Assembly: GCF_001640805.2 (NCBI RefSeq)
Contig: NC_066835.1
Location: 21,706,182 to 21,770,181, forward strand
DNA: 64,000 bases
Reading direction: 5' to 3'
Source: Lates calcarifer
Lineage: Eukaryota > Chordata > Actinopteri > Centropomidae
This document shows, piece after piece, positions 36,809 to 48,450 of this stretch (its first letter is position 1; every line of letters begins with the position of its first letter). The notes under the pieces are model-generated. The model saw only the letters and a list, made by a program, of their open reading frames with translations, made no database searches and was not told where the DNA came from. The translations under genes and the position numbers were made by a program.

Positions 36809-37200
36809 AAAGCAACGCTGTGTAACTTTCACTGAGCAACAGCGCCCCCTGCAGCCACCAGTGGTAATTAGAAGCAGGAGGTTGGTTCATTCTCCACCGC
36901 GGAGAATTGGTGCTGGTTTTTTATGAGTCTTTTAACTGATCTACAGTTCAGCATCTCTGCTCTATTCTCCCTGTTACATTTCAGTGAACCATCACCATGA
37001 TTGTGAGGCTGATACTTTACAGTAAAATAACTGAATAATGTTGTGTAGATCAGTTAAAAAAGACGTAGAAATCACAAAAAAACAGCGTTCATCTCAGTGA
37101 GTGGGACTACGCAGTCAGTGCTCCAGTCAAAACAGAATTAATTACCACTCGTGGCTGCAGAGGGCGCACCGGTCGTCTCACACCGTCGATCTATACTGTG
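36809..37200. mobile_element. Hairpin MITE family B
   Basis: GCGCCCCCTGCAGCCACCAG plus GTGGTAATT near the left end is matched by the reverse complement AATTACCACTC plus GTGGCTGCAGAGGGCGC near the right end, separated by about 270 bp of non-coding sequence. The interior (CAGTTCAGCATCTCTGCTC) recurs in part at 20,390-20,600. Confidence 0.65.
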
Positions 37201-40200
37201 TGATACAACACCTTTACTCTGCCTTCCTTAAATTAGTGATATATGAGGATATTTAATGAAAAGTAGAGAGTCCGTTTGGATCAGCTCGGGCGTTAAACAC
37301 TCAGACCTGAAACCTAGAAACTAGAAATACATCAGGACTTTGCCACAGCTGATTAGACTGGAAATCATTCAGACCTAAGGCCATAATGAGAAAACACACA
37401 AACTCACCATGTGTTGTTTTCCTTCCTCTGCCTGGAGAGCAACAGAAAATGTGTGTTTTCCAAACCTGCAGTCATGGATAAGTTGACAATGACACATCCT
37501 TTTTCCAGAGTGCAGGTGACTTTGAACGCCTCTGTCTGGAGAGGGTCGTGGAGGTTGTTCGCTGCTTTGTAAAACAAAGACTCTGCTGTTTTGGCTGCAA
37601 TCCCTCTGAAGAGGTTTTGACTTTCTGGCCGAGACACAAAGTCAGCAGTCGATGCGAGCAGCGCAGGCCTTCAGCCAGGGCTCATAACCTCCATGTATAT
37701 GTATAACTGCTGGAGGCGAGACGAGTCTGTTAGGGTTCAGTTTGTCTGGAGAAAATCATAAAATGGAGGCCTGGCACCATAAAAGATTTTTAAATCTTAC
37801 ATGATTTAGAAAATGACAGATTTCACAGTTTTGTTCTTAGAGTGTGTGATGTGTCCAACACAGCTACACCACACACTAACAGATTCACCACCAACAACCA
37901 GAGTCTGGACTCTCAAAACTCCACAAACATGGTGGACGACAACGTCTCCCGATCGTCTTCAGAGCACATCAGGGAGGGTAAGATCACTCTGAACACACCT
38001 CACACCACAGGAGAATCTGACAAGATCATCTTTAGAACCATCAGATAACCTGAACCTGTATTTTTGTTTAATCATCAGTTAAAGACAAAATACATTAGCA
38101 AGCATGTGAAAGGAAACATTTTTGCAGTCGGTCCAGTTCAAGCAAACCAGTTTGTTCTAAGTATGGTATGACTCCGTCTTTAGGCAGAAGTGTTTTTATC
38201 TTTTCCAAACTGTTTTGACTGAAGTGGTAAAATGGTGCAGACTCTCCTGATGCTGTTTGTTTACACAGAATTTTTTTTAAAAATCACTTGAAAGAGAGGC
38301 TCAGCTCAGTTCCCTCCTCACACCTGACCAGTCTCTGTGTAAAGTGGACGCAGCAGTCTGATATTGATTTTGAAAATTGTCGAGCAGAGCCGCTCCAGCT
38401 CTGAGATTGGAAAGAGGTGAAGGGAGGGGAGTTCAAGCACACGAGTACACTCAGTGTCCAACGCTGAGATCAGACCAGCATGAGTCTTAGCAGCAAGAAA
38501 AAAAATACTGCTGAGTCACTGCCATTGATCAACAACTGTATCAGCTCCAGTGTGTTAAACCCTCCCACCTGCCCCTTTAACAATGCTGTCTTTAAACCAT
38601 AAACATCTGAATTTTAACCACACCTCTAACCAGCCTCTCTGTCAGACCTCCCTGTTATACCATTACAGATGCAGACTCTCAAATATTTTTGGTTCTCAAA
38701 CCCTAAAAACCAGTAGTAAAAACCACCCGCAGCCCCCTTGGCACCACGTGCTGAACTGTGACACCAAATAATGACTTTTATTTTTTTTCTTTTCAGTCAG
38801 CTTCATTTGATTAATTGCGGGGAAAGAGGCCAGCAGCTGCAAACGCTCCTGTCACGAGACAAAAAAAGAAACCCACACAACTGCAGACTGCCAGTTTTTT
38901 TTTCTGTTTGCAGTTTAAAAGTTTACATCAGTCATAGTTTGACTTTTATGTCTGCTGCGTGATTGAAAACCTGCTAAAAGCCTCCTTTGTATTTCTGATA
39001 CCCCTTTGTATTATGTCTCTTTTTACAGATACATAATTTTAATTTTTTTGGGGTCTAACCACAGTAATATGCAAATTCTCTCCCAGGGTGTGTCGCACAT
39101 TTTCCTGTTTTGTCACAGACTGTGAATTCAAATGGCCACCTGGTTAATGAGTGAATGTGAATAAAAACAAAAGGAAGTGGTTCCTGTGGTTTGATTCAGC
39201 TCAGTTTTTGTTTCCTCTTCTGGTTTTTTGAAGTCCTGGGCCACCAAAGCTGACTCTCCTCAGCTCGCTGTGAGAGGTCACCATTTTAAATATGTTTAAG
39301 ACACGGGGGGGACGACTAGACGGATCCCAGGGCTCAGAGGTGGACTCATGTCTTAATGGACAGTAAAGCGAGCAACTGCACAAAGTTTTTGGGGGTGGGG
39401 GTGTATTTGCATAACCATTGTTTAATTATAAAGTGAAAAAATAGCCCTGATTGTTATTAACTAATGTGCAGTTCACCTCTGCAGCAGCGATCCTTTTTGT
39501 CATTGCAGGAGACAAACTTTTCCTTTCACCCTCCTGGTTTTTTGGCAGGGCCGCCGTTGCCTCCAAAGCTTTTTATCTGCAGAAATTTGTGACACTGACG
39601 GCTCTTGATTACTATTTTAAAGACTATTTTAAGCCTTGAGTGGTTCGGTTTTTAACTTTTGTTGCTAAGCAATGTTGGCCAAAACTCTGCTTATTGGCTA
39701 GAGCTGGCACTTTTGCCTGGCAACATTACCTGATTGTGTATTCTGGAGACACTGGCAAGAGCTTCCAGTTGCAGAAAAACTCTTCTGCAAAGATGTCTCG
39801 GGCTGTGGCCTCAATTTTAATTCAAAGGCCGTGTGTTATTTTCACTGGCTCGTCCCTAAATGCATCACATCTCAGCATAAAGATAGTGCACTTCGTGGTA
39901 GTTATAAATTAAGCTGTTTACTTAATGAGCAGTTTCTTGGGGGAATCTGACTTTGAATAAACTCCTGGACTGGCAGGCAGTTCAGAGGATGAAAACCTGA
40001 CGCTGCAGAGGGAGGGTCGATTAAAGAGAGTGGCTGATAAATGAGGATTTAACTGTTGTTTGGGGGAAAAGGCCAGTTCATGCTATGTCAGGATGTGATG
40101 CATTTACTGCCTGGTATACTGCTCAGAGTTCAAACTGTTCAGTTATAAAATCAAAGGTAAAATGAATCCACAGATAGAAACAGTGAAGTGTGTTGTTTTA

Positions 40201-41379
40201 CTGAGGAGAGAAGTCGTCCTGCATCCTGGAAACACAGGGTTTAAGTCCGAGTAACACGAGCAGGACACTCAATCTAACTTTATTTTGTACGGCACATTTC
40301 ATACAGGTTGGTTGACTGACAACCAGGTAATAAGACAGCACAAATGAAAACAGTAAAATAATCTCACACTGATGCACACGAGAAATAAAAATGAAAACGT
40401 AATAATAAAACCAATAAAATGGATAAAAATAAATCACAAAAAACTGTAAAACAGATTAAAATAAAGAAGATAAGAGGGAGTAAAACAAACAAATCTACTG
40501 CACCGATTCAAGAGTTGCTTCTTAATCTTTTTAATCTAACATCTCACAGCTGATATTTTAACAGTGGTGTGTAAATAAGTTAAAAGATATCGATCGTAGA
40601 ATTGCACACAGTCTGATAAGGAGGTTGTTTCCTGACACAGAGGTTAAAGGTCACTGAATCAGCGAAATGACTCATTAAACAAACATCATAAACATAAAGA
40701 ATCGCACCATAAAAACTCACAGGAGGCAGCGTGTAGCTCCGAGTTTCTCCTGTAGGTGTCGCTGTCTGTCACCTTTTCTCTGCGGTGTGAAGGGACGTCT
40801 CCAGCACTTATTGCATCTGATCAGCTACAACAAGCCCATTTATCAACAATACATGAGCCTGATGAAATGCAGGCAGCGAATGTGAGGAACGGAGGAAACT
40901 TTACTTCCACTCCCGCCCCTGGTCTGTCCATCAGAGCCCAGAGACCCAGAGTCTCTGCACATGCACGTTTAACATGAGGGTGCCCACATGGGTATAATGA
41001 TGATGAGGATGATGCTGAGGATGATGAGGATGCACCAGAACAGGCTGCTGCTGCTCAGGTCAGCTCCTGGATCAAACAGGTGTTATTAAAAAAATAACAC
41101 ACTGCCATTTAAACATGATTCATCCTCACTTTATGCGGTTTTATTTACGTTTTCACGCAGAGTGCCGTCTGCGAACCTGTGATTTCCACTAAAACAGGCT
41201 TCAGGAGAATTTATTATAGGTAGAGATTGTTAAAAAAGAGAAAAAATATACATCAGAGTAAATGTATGTGCAATGAGGAATGTTGCAGAGGCAGCACGGT
41301 GGTTCCACTGCGGATAAAAAAGTGCCACTTCTTACTATAAAGTCATTATAAAGTCGGTGTGGAGCAGCTCAGGTGCGCT

Positions 41380-42980
41380 ACGTGCCTATATAGGAGGGTT
41401 ACAGTGATGTTTAGCAGCAGCCACCCATGCTGTAAGTCATTAAACAGCAGACCGGTGCAGATCAGGGCTGCAGCAGGGAGACAGGGGTGCATGGCTGCAA
41501 CATGCCTGCGCCTCTCCACCGCAACCCGACCAGCCGTGCCAGCGTCCGGCAGCGCCATAATCAAACTTTTCTGTACATTTTCACGTCACCTGGACGCGAA
41601 ACATAAATTTGGCATCCTATGCAAATATATGCTGACGTAAAAGATCATGTGGTTTTTGTCGTCGATCCCCCCTATGAGCAACGAGGAGGCTTTTTTTTCT
41701 CCTCTCTACTGTTGTCTTTAGGTTAGCTATGCTACAATCTTTACTGTACCCAGCGCTAGCTATATGCGCCCCGCACCGCACCACTCTGGATATCTGGGAA
41801 TAATCAACTTCCAGCTTGTCGCACCCTGCAACCAGAGACTACACACAGGTAGGACACAAGGGAAACTTCTCATTTTTTTAACTCCTGGAGAGAAATTTTG
41901 ACCAAAGTGACCGCAAAAGTGAAGTTATTAAAGCGGGTTGGTTGCAGCCAGACTAGCCGCCTGGCTGGGCTGGCTGTCTCTGCCCAGGCTGCTGCTGCTG
42001 CTGCTAGCGACCGTCCCCTCCATCACAGGCTCTCAGAGTGGGAATCACCTTGCTACCACCCAGCAGACCTCCACGGCAGCCAAACTAGAATTAAAACTGT
42101 TAGATACCTGGCTGTCAGGCAACTTTAGTTGCTGTGCGACTGGTCTCGGGTTATATTTGTGGATAGTTGTCAGACAAGTGAATGTCATCCGGTTCGCGTT
42201 GTGTTTTTTTTTTTTTTTTGGTAGCCAACTTTTGCCGTCCCCCCCTCCACCTCCACCCCCGGTGAAAGTGCACATAATAAATTTATTAGCCAGCGGAGCT
42301 AGCCGTTAGCCAGTTAGCCCCCGCTAATGACGGACAACCCGGTGAAGCTAAGTGCTTTAGCTTTAGCCTTTTCCCCCCGCACACAGCAGCACGAAACGTG
42401 GCCGCCGTCTTTGGATGTTATGCTTTCATGTCGGGAAATGCATTTGTTTTGGCTGGCTCCCTCTCCCTCTCCCTCTCTCTCTCCCCCCGATTCTTCCCCT
42501 CCGAGTTAACGTTACTCCGCCGGCTCAAAGTGGAAAATAATCCCGGTGTGTCTTTTTCGTGACAGGGTAACGGCAGAGCGAGTGACAGTGTCTGTTTTTT
42601 TGGTTCGCAGTGTCGGTTCAAGTGTTGTTGTTGCCCCGCTGTACGTTAGGTTCAAACGGGGCTAGCTAGCAGACAGCCAGTCTGGCTGGTTGGGTCATCT
42701 GAGGTGAAGCCGCCGTCAGCGGGCTGTATAGAAACACAGGCTGCCGACGGCGGACTGGGTTTTAACGGGGTTTTAACACAGAAACGGACTCTCGGTTTAG
42801 ATGCGTGTTCGACATTTAACTGGTTTCTATCTTTAAACGAACTGTCTTTACCGTTAGAGTCGCTTTTCTGGCTGTTTTAATGTAGAAACGGACCGTTGGA
42901 GCACATACTGTACGACAGTCGCTGTTTGTAGCGAGCTGCCAGTTTAGTTTTGATATTAAACTGTTTTACAGCCAAACTGA
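41380..42980 (+). promoter_or_regulatory. CpG-rich block: probable promoter and non-coding first exon of an unidentified gene
   Basis: CpG dinucleotides and GC content rise sharply against the AT-rich surroundings. There are CRE-like words (CACGTCACC, CTGACGTAA), CTG and C-rich runs and repeated GCTAGC. A possible donor (ACACACAG/GTAGG) is at 41848/41849. Open frames here either lack an ATG (the signal-peptide-like leucine run near 41,940-42,030 begins at TTG with an upstream in-frame stop) or have a poor ATG context (42,327). I therefore read it as regulatory or 5' UTR. The plus strand is preferred only because of the donor; a divergent promoter is possible. The gene cannot be named. Confidence 0.5.
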
Positions 42981-44383
42981 CCGATGTTTTATGATTTTAA
43001 TGTCTTTAACTCGTTCGTGCGAGGACTAATAAGTCGGTTAAGTTTGTCGAATCGCGTTATTTAATTGGTTTAATGTTAAATACGAGCGGTTTGCCGTTGG
43101 TTTGGCTGTGTGGTGAGCAGACGTTGACTTCGTGCCAGTTAATGGCAGACTGGTTTTCTACTGGTTTATATAGAAACAGGCTCAGTGTGCTGGGTTTTCA
43201 CCAGTTTTATACAAGAAACAGACTCTAGAGGTGAATTACAATCGATGTTTAAAGTGTTTAATGGAAAAACTGGAGGAATATTTGACTGGTTTATAGGGAA
43301 ATACACTTTTTTATTTGCATTTACTTTCAATCAGTTTGGTCCTGATAAGTTTATATTTAAAACCAGTGCTGTGTAGTCTAGTTTCAACTGGTTTACACAG
43401 AAACTGACTGTTGTACAAACTGGTTAACTGGTGTTCTGACCCAGATTGTGTACAAGGAAATGTGTGCTTTTACCGGTATATTGTCTGTTTATAGACCAGG
43501 GTTTGTTACTGTGTGATATGGCAATTCCTTTCTCATGATTCTGCTTATAATCAAACTTTTCCCCCTTTTTCCCCCAAGTTCATCCGGTTCGTGCTCAGTA
43601 TGTTCACCGACCCAATTCTCTACCCAAATCTTGTTACATAAAATCATGAATAATTAGGTGTGCCTTGCAAAAAGCCGGGCTCGGGCCATATGCAGCGATG
43701 TGGCTGAGAATTACCAAAAAAAAAAAGCTGTGGTTGACCTGTGACCTTTGATAGGAAAGTATTTTCAACAATTAAAAAAGTAGTTTTGTTTAGTTTTTGT
43801 CTCGTCCTCATGCGACTCCCTGAAGTTTCTAGTTTTTTGAAGGACGTACAGGAGGAAGATTTCTGTCGGGCTTAGACGAACAGGTGTGTAAACTGAATTT
43901 GGGCAGGTTTTACCCTCCGCCACATCCCTGACAGTGTGACTGAAGTGTGTCTTGGCTCTTGGAAATCACTGGAGAGGCTCAGATTTGGCGGCAGCTCCTC
44001 CTTCCTCCTCCTCTTCCTCCTCCTCTCCTTCCTCTATACTGCCCAGTGACAGCGTTAACGTCCACCTCCTCCCCGGGGCCCGCCACACTGTACGGGCTCT
44101 TGTTCAAAGTGTGTCAGATTTTTTAATATTATCTCCCTCTCGCCTGTTCTGGTTCATAATCACATTTCCTTTTCCATTGACCGACTTTTTTTTTTGTCTC
44201 ATATTTTGCTGCTATTGTATCGCCGCCGTGTCAGGCTTTTTAATCCTATGATATGGATGCAGGGATCAGTCAGTCATGCTGCCAGTCTCCGAATCAGAGC
44301 GCGCTCGCTTGCTCTCTGGCTGCTATTTATTTGTCACAAACGCCAACACACTCGCACAACACTCACACACGGCTCTCGTGCGC

Positions 44384-44423
44384 TCCCCCCCCCCCTTCCC
44401 TTCCCTTCCCTTCCCTTCCCTTC
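44384..44423. repeat. C run followed by (CCCTT)n
   Basis: A homopolymer of about 12 C and then six copies of CCCTT, downstream of the CpG-rich block. Pyrimidine-rich DNA of this kind can adopt unusual structures and is often misassembled. Confidence 0.85.
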
Positions 44424-44816
44424 GCTCGGAGACTTTCTACACACATTCTCTCGCTTTTTCCTCTTCCTGCTCTGACACGCTGATATTTCTTTGACACACA
44501 CATTTCGCCGGTTCCTAGGGAAATGCAGCTGTGATTTGCTGTTGCCACCTGACCTGTCACCCCCCCACCCCCAATCCACCACCACCACCACCTTGCATGC
44601 ACACACACACAGTCTGCAGCCGTAGTAAGCGTTTATTTCACCGTTTAGACTGTTCACATCGTTGGGTTTTATCGGCAGGAATTGCAGCTCGACGCATGTT
44701 TTTTTTATTATTTCTGGCGATTGAAATGGACCCCATTCTGGGTTTGTGTTGCCCTCAGTGGCATTCAGTCACGGGGGGGGTGGAGGTGGTTTATGACAGC
44801 TATATGAGCCGGAACG

Positions 44817-44845
44817 AACACACACACACACACACACACACACAC
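44817..44845. repeat. (CA)n microsatellite
   Basis: About 14 CA units, one of several CA/GT runs between 44.6 and 45.3 kb (another is at 45,236-45,266). Confidence 0.9.
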
Positions 44846-46484
44846 CATGCGACAGCTAACACACTCTTTGTTGCTCTATCAATCTGCTATTTATTTCACA
44901 CACATGCAGAAAGCATGCATGACAGCTGCATCTTGCACACACACATTTTTTAAAAAAAATTTTTTCCACTCACTCTTTTTTTATTTCACACACATGTATT
45001 TTCAGTGCTTTATGAAATAGTGAGAGGCTGTGTGTGTGGGTGTGTGTTTGGGAAAGAGAGTCCGAGCGTGCCAGGTTGTGTGCGAGTGAGTGAAGTGGCG
45101 GTGATTTTGTCTGTGTGTGTGTGAGTGTGTGTGGTGAGTCACTGGAGAGCATGGGCTGGTCAGAAACACTCAGTGTGTGTGTGTGTCATAGTGTCCACCC
45201 TCCCTCGCTGCTGGAGCTCTTCATGGGGAAACTCAACACACACACACACACACACACGCACGCACACTTGCTGTATTGGATCTGCACGGCTGCTGCTGGA
45301 CCAAACCCACCTTCCACGTCGACTGGGAGGGTTCGAGGGTTTGGGGTGCGAAGTTTTTGCGTGGACACGAACACCAGAGATCCCCATTCGACCAGATTTA
45401 ACTCCTGACTCCTCCGGTCATTAAACAAGCTTTTATTTTGGCGTTTCACAGCCTGTATTCTTGATTCCTGTGCGGCTGAATTTCAACATCCAGTCTGACA
45501 AGTTTTATTGGGCGATCTTTGCTTTTCCTCACATGGAAATCTGCAGAAATTAATACGCTGCTGCTTCTTCTTCTTTTTTTTTTCCTCCTCCTCATATTTT
45601 CAGCCATGTAAACATTCTGCACTTCTGGAGGAGCTTTCATTGCACACTGTGAAATCAATTTTTAAAAAGTTATGTGCAAATAATCCACACCAATATTTGT
45701 TCCTGCTGTGAGAAGGCTTTTCCCCATGTATGGTAATTTTCCAACTTGAACCCTCTACTCCTAAACATTAATCCTCCTCTAAACTCTCGGTTACTTATTT
45801 CAAACCTAATCGGCTGTTTTTGTTCCTCCTAACAACAAACTTCTGGACGATCGCACGGAAGCTTGTGAAACTCAGTTTTTGCATTTTAAAGTCTGGTGAA
45901 TCTGCCAACCAGGAGGTCGGAGTAGATGTTGGACAAACTAGGTTTAAGCTCAGGTCCTAATCAGATAGTTTGTACGTCCAGAGTTGGTTTTTACACTCTA
46001 AAATATCCGGTTCAGTGTGTTCCTTGGTCGCAAATAAAACCTCTTAAATAGAGCTGCCTGATTAATCAATCAGTCGATTGCCAGAGAAGTAGCTGTGTCC
46101 GTCTCGCCCTCCATCTCGCTGTGGCCATTTCTCTGTTGCCGTTCTCGTTCTTAATCTCAAAGCTCTGATTGCTTGGTGTTTTTCCCAACTGGGGAAAAAG
46201 CCTCCAGTGTGAAGGCAATACCAGACCTGCGAATGACTAAAAAAGAAAATATCAGAGATGATGGGTCAATGATTCAGAGGACGTGAATTAAGGTGGAATG
46301 ACTCAGCTCAAAGTCAGGGACAAGTTAGTCAAGATCTGAGTTTGATATGTGCTTTTTTTTTGTTTTTTTTGTGACAGTTCGGAGCTGGACATGATGTTCA
46401 CTCCTTTATCTTCTATTTTACATTTGGTTTCCTGTACTGGCAAATTCCGGTGATTGTGATCAGTGGTTTGATTTAACCTTTAAC

Positions 46485-47125
46485 CTTTACCCTGTAATCC
46501 AGTGGGCAGCTGTCCATGTCGTCAAAAGTGCTTCTATTTGTCACTGACCGACTCAGATTGTTGTTATAAGTGTCTGGGTAGGATTCCTACAGAGATAGAG
46601 CTTTTTATTAAAGAATAAGATCCTTTCAGTTTAGCCTCCACCAGACTCCATTGACAAAAACAGGAATTTTACCAAGCAGAACACAGGAGCTGCTGGAATA
46701 CCACTGTCTTCACCTGCTTGGTTTTTATTTATTATTTTGTGGTATTTTTACTTACGTAAAGGATCTGAGTATTTCCTCCACTACAGAAATTCACACGATA
46801 ACACAAATAAACTAACTAATCAAGGCAGCTGCTCCTGTGTTGTGCTTGGTTAAATTACTGTTTTTGTCAATGGAGTCTGGTACTGATATATAGCGATGTT
46901 TCCGGTTTAACCAAAAGGATCTTACTCTTAAATAAAAAGCTCTCTCTCCGTAGGAATCCTGTCCGTTAGAATAACAATCTGAGCCTGTCAGAGGCTTAGT
47001 GGACGTGCACTGACATGGAGGAGTATTCAGGTTCTTTACAGGAGTAAATGTAAAACAAAGTAATGAATAAAAAACTGTCTGATGGAGGCAGCAGTGTTCC
47101 AGCAGCTCCCCTGTCCTGATCAAGT
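46485..47125. mobile_element. Foldback MITE family A, composite copy
   Basis: The left arm carries GGATTCCTACAGAGATAGAG and CCAGACTCCATTGACAAAAA; the right arm carries CAATGGAGTCTGGTACTG and CCGTAGGAATCCTG. A second partial right-arm segment (GATGGAGGCAGCAGTGTTCC) at the far end suggests nesting of two copies. Confidence 0.6.
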
Positions 47126-48149
47126 GATATCAGCGGATTCTGATCAGCGCCTTGATTTAATCAGAGCATCTCTATTGGTTATTAAGACTCAGATATCATT
47201 TAACAGCATCCATATCTGATGTGGCTGTATCATTAATCAATCTGACCCTGTTTGTGTGTGTATGTGGGAAGAAATATTGATCTTGATCGTATTAGAATGG
47301 GGAAAAATGTGTGTAACAGCAGAAATATTAATATTAATAATGATGATGTTTGAGTTTGAGTTTCCTGTGGTCTGAATGCTGCTTCAGCGGCTTTTCCGCA
47401 CTGCCAAGAATAACTGGGGGAAACACTGAACACTTGTAATTGTTTGAAATTTTTGGCAGGAGGCGGCCAAATTTTAGGATATTGAATACTGGCACAAAAA
47501 AGCAGATTCAGTCCAAAAATATCAGCGTCGACGTCTTCGTCTTCTTCGAAAACCCTGCGTGGGTCAAACCAGACAACAGGAGAGATCATTTCACACCTAA
47601 GTTTTACTGTACATCTGAACGACACGTTCCTAAAAATATAGTCTGTGCAGGGGATGAAATCAAACTGAAACGCAGTGACAAAAGAATAAAATACAGGAGA
47701 AATGCAAATGAGTTGGTTTTTTTTGCAGATGAGATAAAACAAGCTGAGTTTGTGGCGCGCTTGTCAGCTGAGAGCTCGGTAAAGTAATTAATATTAATGT
47801 TGCATGCAAATAAAACAGTAAGACTTCACTTCTGTTGTCTGCAGGAAGGGGTGGTATAGAAAGGTGGTCTTCCTCTTCTTCAGAATTAAACAAATTAAAT
47901 TAGACATATAACTCATTTCACCAGGGTTTAACCGTTAACTACTCATACTGCTACTAATGAACTCCATTTGTATTTCATTTGTATCTAGAGAGCAGGTCAA
48001 TTTACTGCAGCGCCTACATAGTGAAATTAGAGCCACTGTACTGTTCATTAGTAACAGTCAAATAATCACAAAAATGATCTTTTTTTTGCCTATACTAAGT
48101 CATATATTTGTTATTGATTTATCTGCTAATTATTTATTTTCCTGGCTAA

Positions 48150-48450
48150 AATGTCAGTCAGATCGATGTATATCAGTACCAGACTCCATTGACAAAAACA
48201 GGGATTTTACGGAGCAGAACACAGGAGCTGCTGGAATACCACTGCCTCCATCTGTTAGCCTTTAATTTACTATTTTGTTATATTTTCACTGATCTGAATA
48301 CTTCTTCCATCACCAAGTCAACTGAAAGCTAACAAACATAACCAGTCTAGGCAGTGGTATTCTGTGTTCTGCTCTGTAAAATCCCTGTTTTCGTCAATGG
48401 AGTCTGGTACTGATATATAGTGATGTTTCTGCTTGGACAAAAAGCATCTT
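48150..48450. mobile_element. Foldback MITE family A, short copy
   Basis: Both arms are clear: ACCAGACTCCATTGACAAAA with GCAGAACACAGGAGCTGC on the left, and GTCAATGGAGTCTGGTACTG on the right. The outer ends are lost. Confidence 0.6.

Larger units (their letters stand above)
29550..41330. other. Region downstream of the collagen gene without a supported gene
   Basis: The first few hundred bases are collagen 3' UTR. Beyond that I see MITE copies (31,895-32,002; 34,770-35,225; 36,809-37,200), microsatellites and many short ORFs in all frames without domain, coding bias or matching splice sites. The block 39,440-39,950 is less repetitive and could be a conserved non-coding element, but this cannot be judged from one sequence. 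Confidence 0.45.

Noticed and set aside
41938..42309. Open frame with a leucine-rich, signal-peptide-like start near the CpG block
   Set aside because: It begins at TTG, not ATG, with an in-frame TAA just upstream. The leucines come from a CTG run.
42327..42509. ATG-initiated ORF beginning MTDNPVKLSA
   Set aside because: Poor start context, low-complexity Ser/Pro end, no donor that continues the frame into a recognisable exon.
47233..47787. Overlapping ORFs of 115 (plus) and 169 (minus) codons
   Set aside because: No recognised domain. Opposite-strand openness and AT-rich composition suggest chance or repeat origin.
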